The notes beneath the pieces are model-generated. The model saw only the letters and a list, made by a program, of their open reading frames with translations. It searched no databases and had not been told where the DNA came from. Below are positions 8,174 through 17,129 of a stretch of 64,000 nucleotides of DNA, one piece after another; the first letter of the stretch is position 1; every line of letters starts with the position of its first letter. The DNA comes from Desulfobaculum sp044987625. GTDB lineage: Bacteria > Desulfobacterota > Desulfovibrionia > Desulfovibrionales > Desulfovibrionaceae. The stretch covers positions 806,001 through 870,000 of the forward strand of contig NZ_JBJDSB010000002.1 in assembly GCF_044987625.1 (NCBI RefSeq). Reading direction: 5' to 3'. Made by a program: the position numbers and the translations under genes.

Positions 8174-9127
8174 ATGTTTGATGAAGGCCCAAGGAAGTTG
8201 ATGACAGTAGTGCTTCTTCTCTTCATGTTTGCCTTCACCGGCGTGGCTCACGCCAAGAACAACGAGGTACGTTTCGTCAGCATCGGCTGGACGGGCGTAT
8301 CCATCAAGACTGATATCGCAGTAGAAATGCTGAACAGTCTTGGGTACTCGGCCACGAATCTCTTGGTGTCCGTGCCCATCGCCTACAAGGCGATGGACAT
8401 GCAGGAAGCCGACGTCTTCCTCGGCAACTGGATGCCCACCATGGAGACCATGGCCAACAAGTTCTTCAAGAAGGGTACTGTGGACAAATACGTGGCCAAC
8501 ATGCCCGGTGCCAAGTACACCCTCGCCGTCCCGACCTACGTCGCGGAAGGTGGCTTGAAGAACTTTAGCGACATTGCCAAGTACGCCGATAAGCTCGAAG
8601 GCCGCATCTACGGCCTTGAGGAAGGCAACGACGGCAATGCGGTCATCGAAAAGATGATTGAGGATGATATGTTTGGATTGGGCGATTTTACTCTCGTGCC
8701 CTCCAGTGAGAGCGGCATGCTCGCCCAGGTGCAGTCCTTCGCCAAGGAAGGAAAATGGATCGTGTTCCTCGGCTGGGCACCGCACAGCATGAACGAGAAC
8801 ATCGACATGACCTACCTTGACGGCAGCACTACGGAGACGTTCGGTCCCAACAACGGTTCGGCTACCATTTATACCAATGTGCGCGCCGGCTTTGTTGATG
8901 AACATCCGAACGTGGGAAAATACCTGAAGAATTTGATTTTCCCCATCAGCATGATGAATGAAATCATGGTGGCTCTGCACAACGACGATGGCCTGAAGAC
9001 CAAGGAAGCAGGCATGCAGTGGGTCAAGAATCATCCGGAAATGTACGAAAAGTGGCTGGATGGTGTGACGACTGCAGACGGCAAGCCCGCTCTGCCTGCC
9101 TTTAAGGCATACCTTGAGACCATCTAA
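8174..9127 (+). CDS. Glycine betaine/choline ABC transporter substrate-binding protein (317 aa)
   Basis: This is a periplasmic binding protein of the OpuAC/ProX/ChoX type. A signal peptide (basic PRK, then a hydrophobic stretch ending TGVAHA before KNNEVRF) is followed by the ligand domain. Trp residues in IGWTGVS, FLGNWMPTME and FLGWAPHSMN sit where the quaternary-ammonium aromatic cage is expected. AGGAGG at 8164-8169 serves ATG 8171 or 8174; 8174 has the better spacing, and 8201 is a third possibility. No permease or ATPase gene accompanies it, so it is an orphan that must work with a transporter encoded elsewhere. It probably feeds the BetAB pathway or imports betaine directly. Confidence 0.87.
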   Translation: MFDEGPRKLMTVVLLLFMFAFTGVAHAKNNEVRFVSIGWTGVSIKTDIAVEMLNSLGYSATNLLVSVPIAYKAMDMQEADVFLGNWMPTMETMANKFFKKGTVDKYVANMPGAKYTLAVPTYVAEGGLKNFSDIAKYADKLEGRIYGLEEGNDGNAVIEKMIEDDMFGLGDFTLVPSSESGMLAQVQSFAKEGKWIVFLGWAPHSMNENIDMTYLDGSTTETFGPNNGSATIYTNVRAGFVDEHPNVGKYLKNLIFPISMMNEIMVALHNDDGLKTKEAGMQWVKNHPEMYEKWLDGVTTADGKPALPAFKAYLETI

Positions 9128-9128
9128 A

Positions 9129-9163
9129 AACGGCAAGCTCTCCGCGTAAGCGGAGAGCGCCGT
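9129..9163 (+). terminator. Strong hairpin after the binding-protein gene
   Basis: ACGGC-AA-GCTCTCCGC, loop GTAA, then GCGGAGAGC-GCCGT. It is very stable but lacks a T run, so it may act as an mRNA 3' stabiliser or a weak terminator. Confidence 0.5.
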
Positions 9164-9350
9164 ATGTTGCGTCATTCGGCCGCTTGCGGGGTTTTTCCGC
9201 AGGCGGTGAGGCCTTCCGTGCAGAAGGCTGCCTCGCAAGTCGCCGCGCGTGCTCACTGTGAGCCGTGCGGCCGCTGTGCGGGCGGAGGCGCAGCCGGGTG
9301 GAGCCTTGTGCCAAATGGGTGAAGCTCGTATTCCATGAATACGCACGTTG

Positions 9351-9393
9351 AAGGGCGTCCTGCGCTGGCAGCAGCGGCAGGGCGCCCTTTTTG
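9351..9393 (+). terminator. Intrinsic terminator
   Basis: AAGGGCGTCCTGC pairs with GCAGGGCGCCCTT (one wobble) and ends in a T5 run. It lies 225 bp after the binding-protein gene and just before the MazG-like gene. The rest of 9128-9578 holds nothing else recognised. Confidence 0.75.
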
Positions 9394-9578
9394 TTCATCA
9401 TCTCCCGCCAGCGGCATCATCTCTCCACCTTGTGCCTCGCCTCCTCACTCCCGCCATTTTTCGCTTGCGTCCCCCGGTTGCATTTCGCCATGCACAGGCC
9501 TACCCTCGGCTCGCCGGTGGGCCGTTGCCCACCTCGGCGCAACAACACAATTCGACACACTCCCAAGCGAGGCGAGAT

Positions 9579-9905
9579 ATGCAACTGGACGACGTGGCGC
9601 AGGCCGTAGCAGACCTTGCGCAGAAGAATGGCTGGTACAGACCGCAGTCCAAGCGGCCCCAGACGCCAAGGAACCTTGCCGTATCCCTTTCCATAGAAGC
9701 GGCGGAACTGCTGGAGTGCTTCCAGTGGACCGAAGACGCCAACCCCGACGCCGTGGCCGACGAAATCGCCGACGTCATCATCTACGCCGCACAGCTGGCC
9801 AACGTCATGGGCATGGACCTCAACGAAGTGCTCCAACGTAAAATCAATCGCAACCTCACCCGTACCTGGGATCAGGACGCCGCACGCGAAGAAGCCGAGG
9901 CATAG
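9579..9905 (+). CDS. MazG-like nucleotide pyrophosphohydrolase (108 aa)
   Basis: This is a small all-alpha NTP pyrophosphatase of the MazG/DCTPP1 superfamily, which hydrolyses (d)NTPs to NMP and PPi for nucleotide-pool cleaning. The metal-binding pattern ExxE...ExxD is seen as SIEAAELLECFQW, then AVADEIADVIIYAAQLAN. The start at 9579 follows AGCGAGGCGAG; the frame is open upstream without another good site. It is monocistronic, between a terminator and the 263-bp repeat array. The preferred nucleotide cannot be told from sequence. Confidence 0.82.
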   Translation: MQLDDVAQAVADLAQKNGWYRPQSKRPQTPRNLAVSLSIEAAELLECFQWTEDANPDAVADEIADVIIYAAQLANVMGMDLNEVLQRKINRNLTRTWDQDAAREEAEA

Positions 9906-9920
9906 CTGGGGGGTGCCTTT

Positions 9921-10972
9921 GGCTGGGCCGGGTCGTAACGCCGGGGTCAAGAGGATATCTCCGATGGTTTAAGGGGTGCGACCCCTTAAAAATCCCGAGG
10001 TTTTTCGGGCTGGAAGCCAGTCCGAAAAAAGGGGTGGGTGCTTTTTTCGCGTGAGGGCGGTTGCCCGCGTGGGTGGGGCGGCAATGTCGGGGCCGGATAG
10101 AGGCCGGCCGTGTGGAACGCTTTACTGGCGTATAAATGGGATCGTTAAGGGCCACGGCCCTTGACCCGCCGGAGGCTTTTCTTGGCTGGGCCGAGTTGTA
10201 ACGCCGGGGTCAAGAGGATATCTCCGATGGTTTAAGGGGTGCGACCCCTTAAAAATCCCGAGGTTTTTCGGGCTGGAAGCCAGCCCGAAAAAGGGGTGGG
10301 TGCTTTTCTCGCGTGAGGGCAGTTGCCCGCGTGGGTGGGGCGGCAATGGCGGGGCCTGAGAGAGGCCGGCCGTGTGGGACGCTTTACTGGCGTATAAATG
10401 GGATCGTTAAGGGCCCGTGGCCCTTGACCCGCCGGAGGCTTTTCTTGGCTGGGCCGGGTCGTAACGCCGGAGTCAAGAGGATATCTCCGATGGTTTAAGG
10501 GGTGCGACCCCTTAAAAATCCTGAGGTTTTTCGGGCTGGAAGCCAGCCCGAAAAAGGGGTGGGTGCTTTTCTCGCGTGAGGGCAGTTGCCCGCGTTGGTG
10601 GGGCGGCAATGGCGGGGCCTGATAGAGGCCAGGTGTGGGGAACGTATTACTGGCGTATAAATGGGATCGTTAAGGGCCCGTGGGCCTTGACCCGCCGGAG
10701 GCTTTTCTTGGCTGGGCCGAGTCGTAACGCCGGGGTCAAGAGGATATCTCCGATGGTTTAAGGGGTGCGACCCCTTAAAAATCTCGAGGTTTTTCGGGCT
10801 GGAAGCCAGCCCGAAAAAGGGGTGGGTGCTTTTTTCGCGTGAGGGCGGTTGCCCGCGTGGGTGGGGCGGCAATGCCGGGGCCGGATAGAGGCCGGGCGTG
10901 GGGAACGTATTACTGGCGTATAAATGGGATCGTTAAGGGCCCACGGCCCTTAACCCGCCGGAGGCTTTTTTA
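9921..10972. repeat. Tandem array of four 263-bp units with three hairpins each
   Basis: Units start at 9921, 10184, 10447 and 10710, each beginning GGCTGGGCCG and ending GCCGGAGGCTTTT. They are roughly 95% identical by eye. Each contains H1 TAAGGGGT/ACCCCTTA (loop GCG), H2 TTTTTCGGGCTGG/CCAGCCCGAAAAA (loop AAG), and H3 AAGGGCC/GGCCCTT near the end, preceded by GTATAAATGGGATCG. H3 varies between copies but stays paired. Because 263 is not a multiple of three, open frames running across the array change frame at every unit, which argues against a repeat protein. The function is unknown. It could be structured RNA, a protein-binding array or an expanded intergenic repeat. Confidence 0.9.
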
Positions 10973-11010
10973 TTTTCTGCCACAAGCCGAGGAGGCGGGG
11001 CGTGATGACG

Positions 11011-11045
11011 AACGGGCGCTGGGAGCTGTACTCCCGGCGCCCGTT
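11011..11045. terminator. Bidirectional hairpin between repeat array and DksA-like gene
   Basis: AACGGGCGC-T-GGGAG pairs with CTCCC-G-GCGCCCGTT. TTGTTG follows on the + strand. It lies just downstream of the minus-strand DksA-like gene and probably ends that transcript or transcription from the array. Confidence 0.55.
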
Positions 11046-11069
11046 TGTTGTGTGTCGTATTGGGCGGGG

Positions 11070-11402
11070 CTACTCGGCGCAGTCCACGCAGAGGGAGGCT
11101 TCTGGCATGATGAGGAGTCGGCGGACGGGGATGGGTTCGCCGCATTCTTCGCAGTGGCCGAAGTCCTCGTCGTCGACATTGGCGAGGGCGCGTTCAAGGC
11201 CGAGGAGGCGGCGCTTGGACTCGGCCAGCACTTTGCCGCTGATGCCCTGATTGGTCAGCGAATCCATGCGGGAGAGCCTGCCGATGGGTTGGTCCAGATC
11301 AACGGTCTTGGCGCTGTCTTCCAGACGGGCGACGGTTTCGCGGAGGGTCTCGATTTCCTCACGAATGCATGTTGCGATCTGTTCTCGTTCTTCCTTGGTC
11401 AT
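11070..11402 (-). CDS. DksA/TraR-type C4 zinc-finger protein (110 aa)
   Basis: A coiled-coil N-terminal region is followed by a four-Cys zinc finger, HCEECGEPIPVRRL ... CVDC, as in DksA/TraR proteins that bind the RNA polymerase secondary channel and help the stringent response. At 110 residues it is shorter than E. coli DksA (151), closer to the shorter DksA-like proteins. The start at 11402 follows AAGGAAGGATCGCC on the minus strand; the frame continues upstream into the katA promoter region without a better site. It is divergent from katA. Whether it has the acidic-tip residues needed for DksA activity was not established. Confidence 0.82.
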   Translation of the reverse strand: MTKEEREQIATCIREEIETLRETVARLEDSAKTVDLDQPIGRLSRMDSLTNQGISGKVLAESKRRLLGLERALANVDDEDFGHCEECGEPIPVRRLLIMPEASLCVDCAE

Positions 11403-11658
11403 GGCGATCCTTCCTTCAAGATGTTCCTGCGGGTTTGCCCGTGGAGGGCCGGAAAAACGCACGCAACCGCCGCAGATGCTGTTAGCGCCTGCGCGGTGAA
11501 CTGTGCGTCGTATGGTGCGCGCCCGGATACCCCGTGCGTGCAAAGTTCCTACTGTAGCAAGGTGGAAAGAGTCCGGCAACCGCTTTGTTTTATTCTGTGC
11601 GGAAGGTGGCGTTGGATGGGGCGCAGGGCGAGATGGAGTGAATGTCGTGTGTTGTGTT

Positions 11659-11686
11659 TTGCATTGCGCTTGGAGTGTGCTATGCA
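11659..11686 (+). promoter_or_regulatory. Candidate katA promoter
   Basis: TTGCAT at 11659-11664 and TATGCA at 11681-11686 are separated by 16 bases. This is weakly matched and about 80 bp before the katA start. The rest of the 365-bp divergent region (11403-11767) shows no clear PerR, OxyR or Fur box to my eye. Confidence 0.3.
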
Positions 11687-11767
11687 TGGTGGGAATGTCA
11701 AACAGTCCACCTTGGATGTATGTCCTTGGTTTTGTTGTTCTGTAACCCATGCAGTGTGAGGTTTTCC

Positions 11768-13276
11768 ATGGCAAAGAAGAAGATGACAACCGCTTTTGGT
11801 GTCCCGGTAGGGAACGACTTGAATACGATGACGAGTGGTTCCCGTGGCCCGTCGCTTTTGCAGGACGTACACCTGCTGGAAAAGTTGGCGCACTTTGACA
11901 GGGAGCGCATCCCCGAGCGTGTTGTGCACGCCAAGGGCGCCGGGGCGTATGGATATTTTGAAGTAACGGCGGACGTGAGCAAGTATACGAAGGCCGCGTT
12001 CCTGTCCGAGGTTGGCAAGCGCACGGACGTTTTCGCGCGTTTTTCCACTGTTGGCGGGGAGAAGGGCAGCGCCGATGCAGAGCGCGACCCCCGCGGCTTT
12101 GCCGTGAAGTTCTATACGGAGGAAGGCAACTACGACATGACCGGCAACAATACCCCGGTCTTCTTCATCCGCGACCCGCTGAAGTTCCCGGACTTTATCC
12201 ACACGCAGAAGCGTAACCCCGCCACCAACCTCAAGGACCCGACCATGGCGTGGGACTTTTGGTCCCTGACGCCGGAGTCCATGCACCAAGTGACGATTCT
12301 GTTCTCGGACCGGGGCACGCCCGCGACCTACCGCAACATGAATGGCTACTCCAGCCATACCTACAAATGGTACAACGCCAAGGGTGAATACTTTTGGGTG
12401 CAGTACCACTTTAAAACCGATCAGGGCATCAAGAACCTGACCGGCCCCGAGGCGGCGGCAATGTGCGGCAAGGACCCGGACCACGCCACGCGTGACCTGT
12501 ACGACGCCATCGAGCGCGGCGAACACCCGTCGTGGACGCTGGAGATGCAGATTCTCAGCCCTGAGCAGGCCAAGGACTTTGGGTGGGATATCTTCGACAT
12601 CACCAAGGTGTGGCCGCATAAGGAGGTGCCGCCCATCACCGTGGGCAAGCTGGTGCTGAACAGGAATCCGGAAAATTACTTTGCGGAGGTGGAGCAGGCC
12701 GCGTTCAACCCGAGCAACCTTGTGCCCGGCATTGGCGTGTCTCCGGACAAGATGCTGCAAGGGCGGCTGTTCTCGTATCACGATACGCACCTGCACCGCC
12801 TTGGGCCGAACTATCACCTCATCCCCGTGAACCAGCCGAAGCACGCCATGGAGCAGAACTACCAGCGCGACGGCAATATGCGTGTGGATGCCAACGGCGG
12901 TGGCGGGCCGAACTATTGGCCCAACAGCTTCCACGGCCCGGCGCCGGACGCGGCCTATGGCGAGCCGCCCATTGAAGAGCACGGCCCCGGCGACCGCTAC
13001 GAGTTCGACCACCCCAACGACGACTTTGTCCAGCCGGGGAACCTGTACCGCCACGTGATGTCCGAGCAGGACCGGACGAACCTTGTCAGCAATATTGTGG
13101 GCAATATGGAGAGTGTCCCGAAGCCCATCCAGCTGAGGCAGTGCGCGCTCTTCTTCCTGGCGGATGAGGACTACGGCGCCCGCGTGGCCGAAGGGCTGGG
13201 ACTGGATATGGCCGAGGTGAAGCGCCTTGCCGCGATGTCGCAGGAGGACCGCGTGGCCGCAACACCTGTAAAGTAG
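11768..13276 (+). CDS. katA: Catalase, monofunctional heme type (502 aa)
   Basis: Converts H2O2 to water and oxygen. The distal His lies in ERVVHAKGAGAYG, the distal Asn region in EGNYDMTGNNTPVFFIRD, and the heme-ligand Tyr in RLFSYHDTHLHRLGPNY. Length fits small-subunit (clade 3) catalases, and no signal peptide is seen, so it should be cytoplasmic. The start at 11768 follows TGAGG; longer in-frame starts begin in the promoter region. The gene stands alone, with its own terminator, divergent from the DksA-like gene. A catalase in an anaerobe points to oxygen exposure. Confidence 0.95.
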   Translation: MAKKKMTTAFGVPVGNDLNTMTSGSRGPSLLQDVHLLEKLAHFDRERIPERVVHAKGAGAYGYFEVTADVSKYTKAAFLSEVGKRTDVFARFSTVGGEKGSADAERDPRGFAVKFYTEEGNYDMTGNNTPVFFIRDPLKFPDFIHTQKRNPATNLKDPTMAWDFWSLTPESMHQVTILFSDRGTPATYRNMNGYSSHTYKWYNAKGEYFWVQYHFKTDQGIKNLTGPEAAAMCGKDPDHATRDLYDAIERGEHPSWTLEMQILSPEQAKDFGWDIFDITKVWPHKEVPPITVGKLVLNRNPENYFAEVEQAAFNPSNLVPGIGVSPDKMLQGRLFSYHDTHLHRLGPNYHLIPVNQPKHAMEQNYQRDGNMRVDANGGGGPNYWPNSFHGPAPDAAYGEPPIEEHGPGDRYEFDHPNDDFVQPGNLYRHVMSEQDRTNLVSNIVGNMESVPKPIQLRQCALFFLADEDYGARVAEGLGLDMAEVKRLAAMSQEDRVAATPVK

Positions 13277-13298
13277 CCGTGATGTGAAGAAAGCGATG

Positions 13299-13331
13299 AA
13301 GCCGGGACGCCGCATGCGTTCCGGCTTTTTT
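13299..13331 (+). terminator. Intrinsic terminator of katA
   Basis: AAGCCGG-G-ACGC, loop CGCAT, GCGT-T-CCGGCTT, then T6. Confidence 0.85.
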
Positions 13332-13424
13332 GCGTGCTGGCTGCGGCCCGCGTGTGGCTGGTTGGGGCTGGCACGATACGACGGTGTTGGGCGTGGCCGC
13401 TTGACGGCAAAAGGAGGAGCCGGC

Positions 13425-13461
13425 AAAGAAAAACGGACGCTCCCGGCATGGGGGCGTCCGT
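13425..13461 (-). terminator. Intrinsic terminator of nadCAB
   Basis: On the minus strand, ACGGACGC ... GCGTCCGT is followed by TTTTTCTTT. It lies 25 bp beyond the nadB stop and faces the katA terminator. Confidence 0.85.
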
Positions 13462-13486
13462 GCTGCGTCTGTAGGGGCGGCTGGGG

Positions 13487-15067
13487 CTATTTGCGGAAGT
13501 GGCAGCCCCGGCTGTTTTTGTTGCGCATGGCCGCGAGGGTGACGATGTACGCGGCGTAGCAGCCATGGAACAGGTCCACGAGGGACTTGGAGATGGGCGT
13601 TTGCTTGTAGAAGTCCTGCAGGTGCCTGTTCAGGCTACGCATGTCGTCGTAGGCGCGTTTAAGGCGCTGGGAGGTGCGGGTGATGCCCACATAGTTCCAC
13701 ATGGTGGTGCGGATGGTGGCCCAGTCCTGTGCGACGAGGGCGGGGTCCTCGTTTTGGGTGTTGCCTGCCGCCACCCAGTCGGGCATTGCGTCGGCAAGGC
13801 GCTGCGGCAGTGCGCTGCGGCGCGGGGACTTTTTGGCGATGTCCTCGGCGGCGGCCACGCCCCACAACAGGCCCTCCAGCAGCGAGGTGCTGGCAAGGCG
13901 GTTGGCGCCGTGCAGACCGGTGCAGGCGCATTCGCCCACGGCGTACAGGCGCGAGAGCGTGGTTTTGCCTGTGGTGTCCGTGAGGATGCCGCCACAGAAA
14001 TAGTGCGCCGCAGGAACTACGGGGATGGGTTCCTTGGTCATGTCGAGGCCGATGTCGCGGCACTTCTTGGCGATGGTGGGGAAGCTGGTCTCAATGTCGC
14101 GCGAGACGTGGTTTGCCGCGTCCAGATAGACGAAGTCCGCGCCGGTGGCGAGCATCTCCTCCTGAATGGCGCGGGTGACGATGTCGCGCGGGGCAAGGTC
14201 GGCGCGCGGGTCGTAGCGCGCCATGAAGGCTTCGCTCTTGTCGTTGAGGAGCTTGGCGCCAGCGCCGCGCACGGCCTCGGAGACGAGGAAGCGCCGGGGC
14301 GCGCGGTGAAAGAGCGAGGTCGGGTGGAACTGCACATACTCGGCGTTGATGGTCTTGGCCTTGGCGCGGGCGGCCATGACCATACCGGACCCGATGGACG
14401 ACGAGGTGTTGGTGGTGTGCAGATACAACTGCCCAATGCCGCCCGTGGCAAGGATGGTGGTGTCCGCGAGGATGGTCTCCACCTGCGCAAGGTCCTGATT
14501 GAAGACATACGCGCCGCAGCATTGGTTGCTGAGCTGGTACTTGAACTCCAGCTTGGTGGAGTGGTGATGGCTGGTGAGCAGGTCGATGGCTGTGCGGCCG
14601 GTGAGCAGGGTGATGTTCGGATGCTCCGCCACCGCCGCGATCAGCTTGTCCATGATGGCGCGGCCCGAGAAGTCCGCGCAGTGTGCGATGCGGGGCTTGC
14701 CGTGCCCGCCCTCGCGGATAAGGTCCAGCTCGCCGTCGCAGGTGGTGGAGAAATCCACGTGCAAGGTATCGAGCAGCACCCGCTTCACCACATCCGGTCC
14801 CTTTTGGGACAGAAAGCGTACCGCCTTGGGATTGTTGAGCTTCCAGCCGGCGGTCATAATGTCGGCCTCAAGGTCACGCGGATTCTCGTCGATGGCTTTG
14901 TAGACAATGCCGCCCTGCGCGAGGGCGGTGTTGCCTTTGTCCGGCGCGCTGTCAGCGGTGAGCAGGGTCACGTGCCGTCCTGCCTCGGCAAGGATGAGGG
15001 CGCAGGTGGCTCCGGCAATGCCGGAGCCAATGACAAGGGCTTCAGTGGAATAGCGGGTGGTGTTCAT
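13487..15067 (-). CDS. nadB: L-aspartate oxidase (526 aa)
   Basis: This flavoprotein oxidises L-aspartate to iminoaspartate, the first step of de novo NAD synthesis; in anaerobes fumarate or other acceptors replace oxygen. The N-terminal FAD motif is VIGSGIAGATCALILAEAG. The succinate-dehydrogenase-like catalytic core includes QFHPTSLF and GAGAKLLND. The helical C-terminal domain with paired Arg residues is present. Length matches the family (about 530). It is the last gene of nadC-nadA-nadB, 27 bp after nadA, and ends at a clear terminator. Confidence 0.93.
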   Translation of the reverse strand: MNTTRYSTEALVIGSGIAGATCALILAEAGRHVTLLTADSAPDKGNTALAQGGIVYKAIDENPRDLEADIMTAGWKLNNPKAVRFLSQKGPDVVKRVLLDTLHVDFSTTCDGELDLIREGGHGKPRIAHCADFSGRAIMDKLIAAVAEHPNITLLTGRTAIDLLTSHHHSTKLEFKYQLSNQCCGAYVFNQDLAQVETILADTTILATGGIGQLYLHTTNTSSSIGSGMVMAARAKAKTINAEYVQFHPTSLFHRAPRRFLVSEAVRGAGAKLLNDKSEAFMARYDPRADLAPRDIVTRAIQEEMLATGADFVYLDAANHVSRDIETSFPTIAKKCRDIGLDMTKEPIPVVPAAHYFCGGILTDTTGKTTLSRLYAVGECACTGLHGANRLASTSLLEGLLWGVAAAEDIAKKSPRRSALPQRLADAMPDWVAAGNTQNEDPALVAQDWATIRTTMWNYVGITRTSQRLKRAYDDMRSLNRHLQDFYKQTPISKSLVDLFHGCYAAYIVTLAAMRNKNSRGCHFRK

Positions 15068-15094
15068 GGGTGCTGCTCGATGTGGTTCAGGGTG

Positions 15095-16126
15095 CTAGGC
15101 GCAGGCTTCGAGCATGCGTTCGAGGGCGATGCGCGCGTAGTAGGCCACATCGTCGGGGACGCGGACAGGCTCGGAGGTCTCCAGATTCATGAGGGTTTCG
15201 GCCAGCAGGGACTCTGTGGTTTTGGCCATGTTGCGGCACGAGCTGGGGCGCAGCGGGCGGATGCGCTTGCTGTCGCGGTTGGCCTTGGCCAACCGTTCCA
15301 CAAGGTTGATCTCCGTGCCGATGTAAATGGTGGAGCCGGGAAGGGCGTTGTCCACAAACGTGATGATGGCGGATGTGGAGCCGGCGGCGTCGGCCTTGGC
15401 AACCACGCCCGGACGACACTCCGGGTGCACGATGACGAGGGCGTCGGGGTCGCGCTGGCGAATTTCGTCAATGTGCTCCTCGCGGAAGCGCTCGTGGATG
15501 GCGCACAGGCCGGGCCACAGCAGCAGACGCTTGTCCGCCGTCTGGGCGGGGTTCATATCTCTGCCGCCGTTGCGGATGTCCAGCACCATGCGTTTTTCTG
15601 CCGGGATGCCAAGGGCGTCCGCGGTGTTGTTGCCGAGGTTCTGGTCGGGCAGGAACAGCACGCTGTCGCCGCGCTTCATGGCCCAGTCCAGCATGGTCTT
15701 GGCGTTGGCGGAGGTACACACGGACCCGCCGTAGCGGCCCACAATGCCCTTGATGGCGGCGGAGGTGTTTACATACGCAAGGGGGATGACGCGGCGGTCG
15801 GTTTCGCTGAGGCGTCTCATGACACAGTCGAGGATATGGGCGGGAGCCATATTGGACATGATGCACCCGGCGTCCGGCGCGGGGATGATGACCTTTTGCT
15901 CCTCACCGGCGAGCATGGCCGCGGTTTCGGCCATAAACTGCACGCCGCAGAACACGATGTACTCCGCCTTGAGGGAGGGCACCTGCCGGGCCAGTTCCAG
16001 CGAATCACCGCGCAGATCGGTATGCAGGATGACGCGGTCGTGCTGGTAGTGGTGCCCCATGATGACCAGATTTGAGCCGCGCTGTTTCCTTATGTCGGTG
16101 ATGATTTGGGTGGAGTTGGATGTCAT
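15095..16126 (-). CDS. nadA: Quinolinate synthase A (343 aa)
   Basis: NadA condenses iminoaspartate with dihydroxyacetone phosphate to quinolinate using a [4Fe-4S] cluster. Candidate cluster and conserved Cys residues are seen in VFCGVQFMAE, VCTSANAKT, HPECRPGVV and SSCRNMAKT. The N-terminal GHHYQHD motif is typical. The start at 16126 gives the usual length for the shorter NadA class. It lies 5 bp after nadC and 27 bp before nadB, so the three are one operon. Confidence 0.94.
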   Translation of the reverse strand: MTSNSTQIITDIRKQRGSNLVIMGHHYQHDRVILHTDLRGDSLELARQVPSLKAEYIVFCGVQFMAETAAMLAGEEQKVIIPAPDAGCIMSNMAPAHILDCVMRRLSETDRRVIPLAYVNTSAAIKGIVGRYGGSVCTSANAKTMLDWAMKRGDSVLFLPDQNLGNNTADALGIPAEKRMVLDIRNGGRDMNPAQTADKRLLLWPGLCAIHERFREEHIDEIRQRDPDALVIVHPECRPGVVAKADAAGSTSAIITFVDNALPGSTIYIGTEINLVERLAKANRDSKRIRPLRPSSCRNMAKTTESLLAETLMNLETSEPVRVPDDVAYYARIALERMLEACA

Positions 16127-16131
16127 GAGGA

Positions 16132-17010
16132 TTATCCGTGCGTTATACGGACACGCATGCTGAAGTCCGCAGCCGGAGCGGAGTGGGTCAGCCTACCCAC
16201 GGAAACGTAATCCGGCCCGATCCTTCCTATGTCCGCAATGGTGGAAAGATTCACCCCGCCGCTGACTTCGGATTCGATGCCGCTGGGTATGCGTTCCAGC
16301 GCTTCGCGCAGCGTGTCGGGGGCCATGTTGTCAAGCATGATGCGGTCCACACCCAGGTTCGCCGCTTCCGTGACGTCGTCAAGGGTTCTGCATTCGACCT
16401 CTATCGGGGGGCAGGGGGAGTAGGTCTTTCGCAGAGCGTCCACCGCCGGGCTGATGCCGCCCGCTTGGTCGATGTGGTTATCCTTGAGCATAAGCATCTC
16501 GGCGAGGTCCATCCTATGGTTTTTGCCGCCGCCCAGCAAGACTGCGTATTTTTCCGGATATCTGAGGCCGGGAAGGGTCTTTCTGGTGTCGAGCAGGATG
16601 GTGCGCGTGCCGGACAGCGCGTCGGCGTAGCGCCGGGTCAGGTTGGCAATGCCGGAAAGATGACAGATAAAATTGAGGATGACTCGCTCGGCCTTAAAGG
16701 CCACGGCGGGGGCGCAGGTGAACTCTGCCACCGTGGTGCCGGGGGCTACTGAGTCGCCGTCGGCAAAGAAATGTGTTACATCATGGGATGTTTCGTGTTC
16801 CAATGCGCTGAGGACGATGGGGATGAGGGGCAGCCCAGCGCAGATGGTAGGCTCCTTGGCGATGATGACGCTGTGGGCGCGTTCATTGCCGGTAAACACG
16901 GCCTTGGACGTCAGGTCCGGGCCGTCTTCCTCCAGAGCCAGCGAGATGGCCCGGTCAAGATAGGTTCGGGCGTGTCCCTGGAAAAAAGCGTCGAATAGCG
17001 TATGGTTCAT
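16132..17010 (-). CDS. nadC: Nicotinate-nucleotide pyrophosphorylase (292 aa)
   Basis: NadC converts quinolinate and PRPP to nicotinate mononucleotide with loss of CO2, completing the de novo branch. Recognisable motifs are NFICHLSGIANLTRRY, LDTRKTLPGLRYPEKYAVLLGGGKNHR and LDNMAPDTLREAL. It is the first gene of nadC-nadA-nadB and divergent from mgtE; both promoters must lie within 17011-17129. Gene order C-A-B is one of the common arrangements. Confidence 0.94.
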   Translation of the reverse strand: MNHTLFDAFFQGHARTYLDRAISLALEEDGPDLTSKAVFTGNERAHSVIIAKEPTICAGLPLIPIVLSALEHETSHDVTHFFADGDSVAPGTTVAEFTCAPAVAFKAERVILNFICHLSGIANLTRRYADALSGTRTILLDTRKTLPGLRYPEKYAVLLGGGKNHRMDLAEMLMLKDNHIDQAGGISPAVDALRKTYSPCPPIEVECRTLDDVTEAANLGVDRIMLDNMAPDTLREALERIPSGIESEVSGGVNLSTIADIGRIGPDYVSVGRLTHSAPAADFSMRVRITHG

Positions 17011-17129
17011 GGCGTATCCGTATGGCTTGGAGTTGTGTCTGTACTCGGCTCGTAAGGCAACGGCCAGCGCGAGTCAAGATGCTTGAATCTTTTGACCTCA
17101 GACCGCATTTAGGATACCTGACAACCGCC

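Noticed and set aside
10122..10872. Overlapping minus-strand open frames across the 263-bp repeats
   Set aside because: Their frame shifts at each unit, and their similarity only reflects the DNA repeat.
9921..10972. CRISPR array
   Set aside because: Units are 263 bp and near-identical throughout, with no short repeats or unique spacers.
13499..16075. 858-codon plus-strand open frame opposite nadB and nadA
   Set aside because: It spans two well-supported genes and has Gly/Val/His-rich antisense composition.
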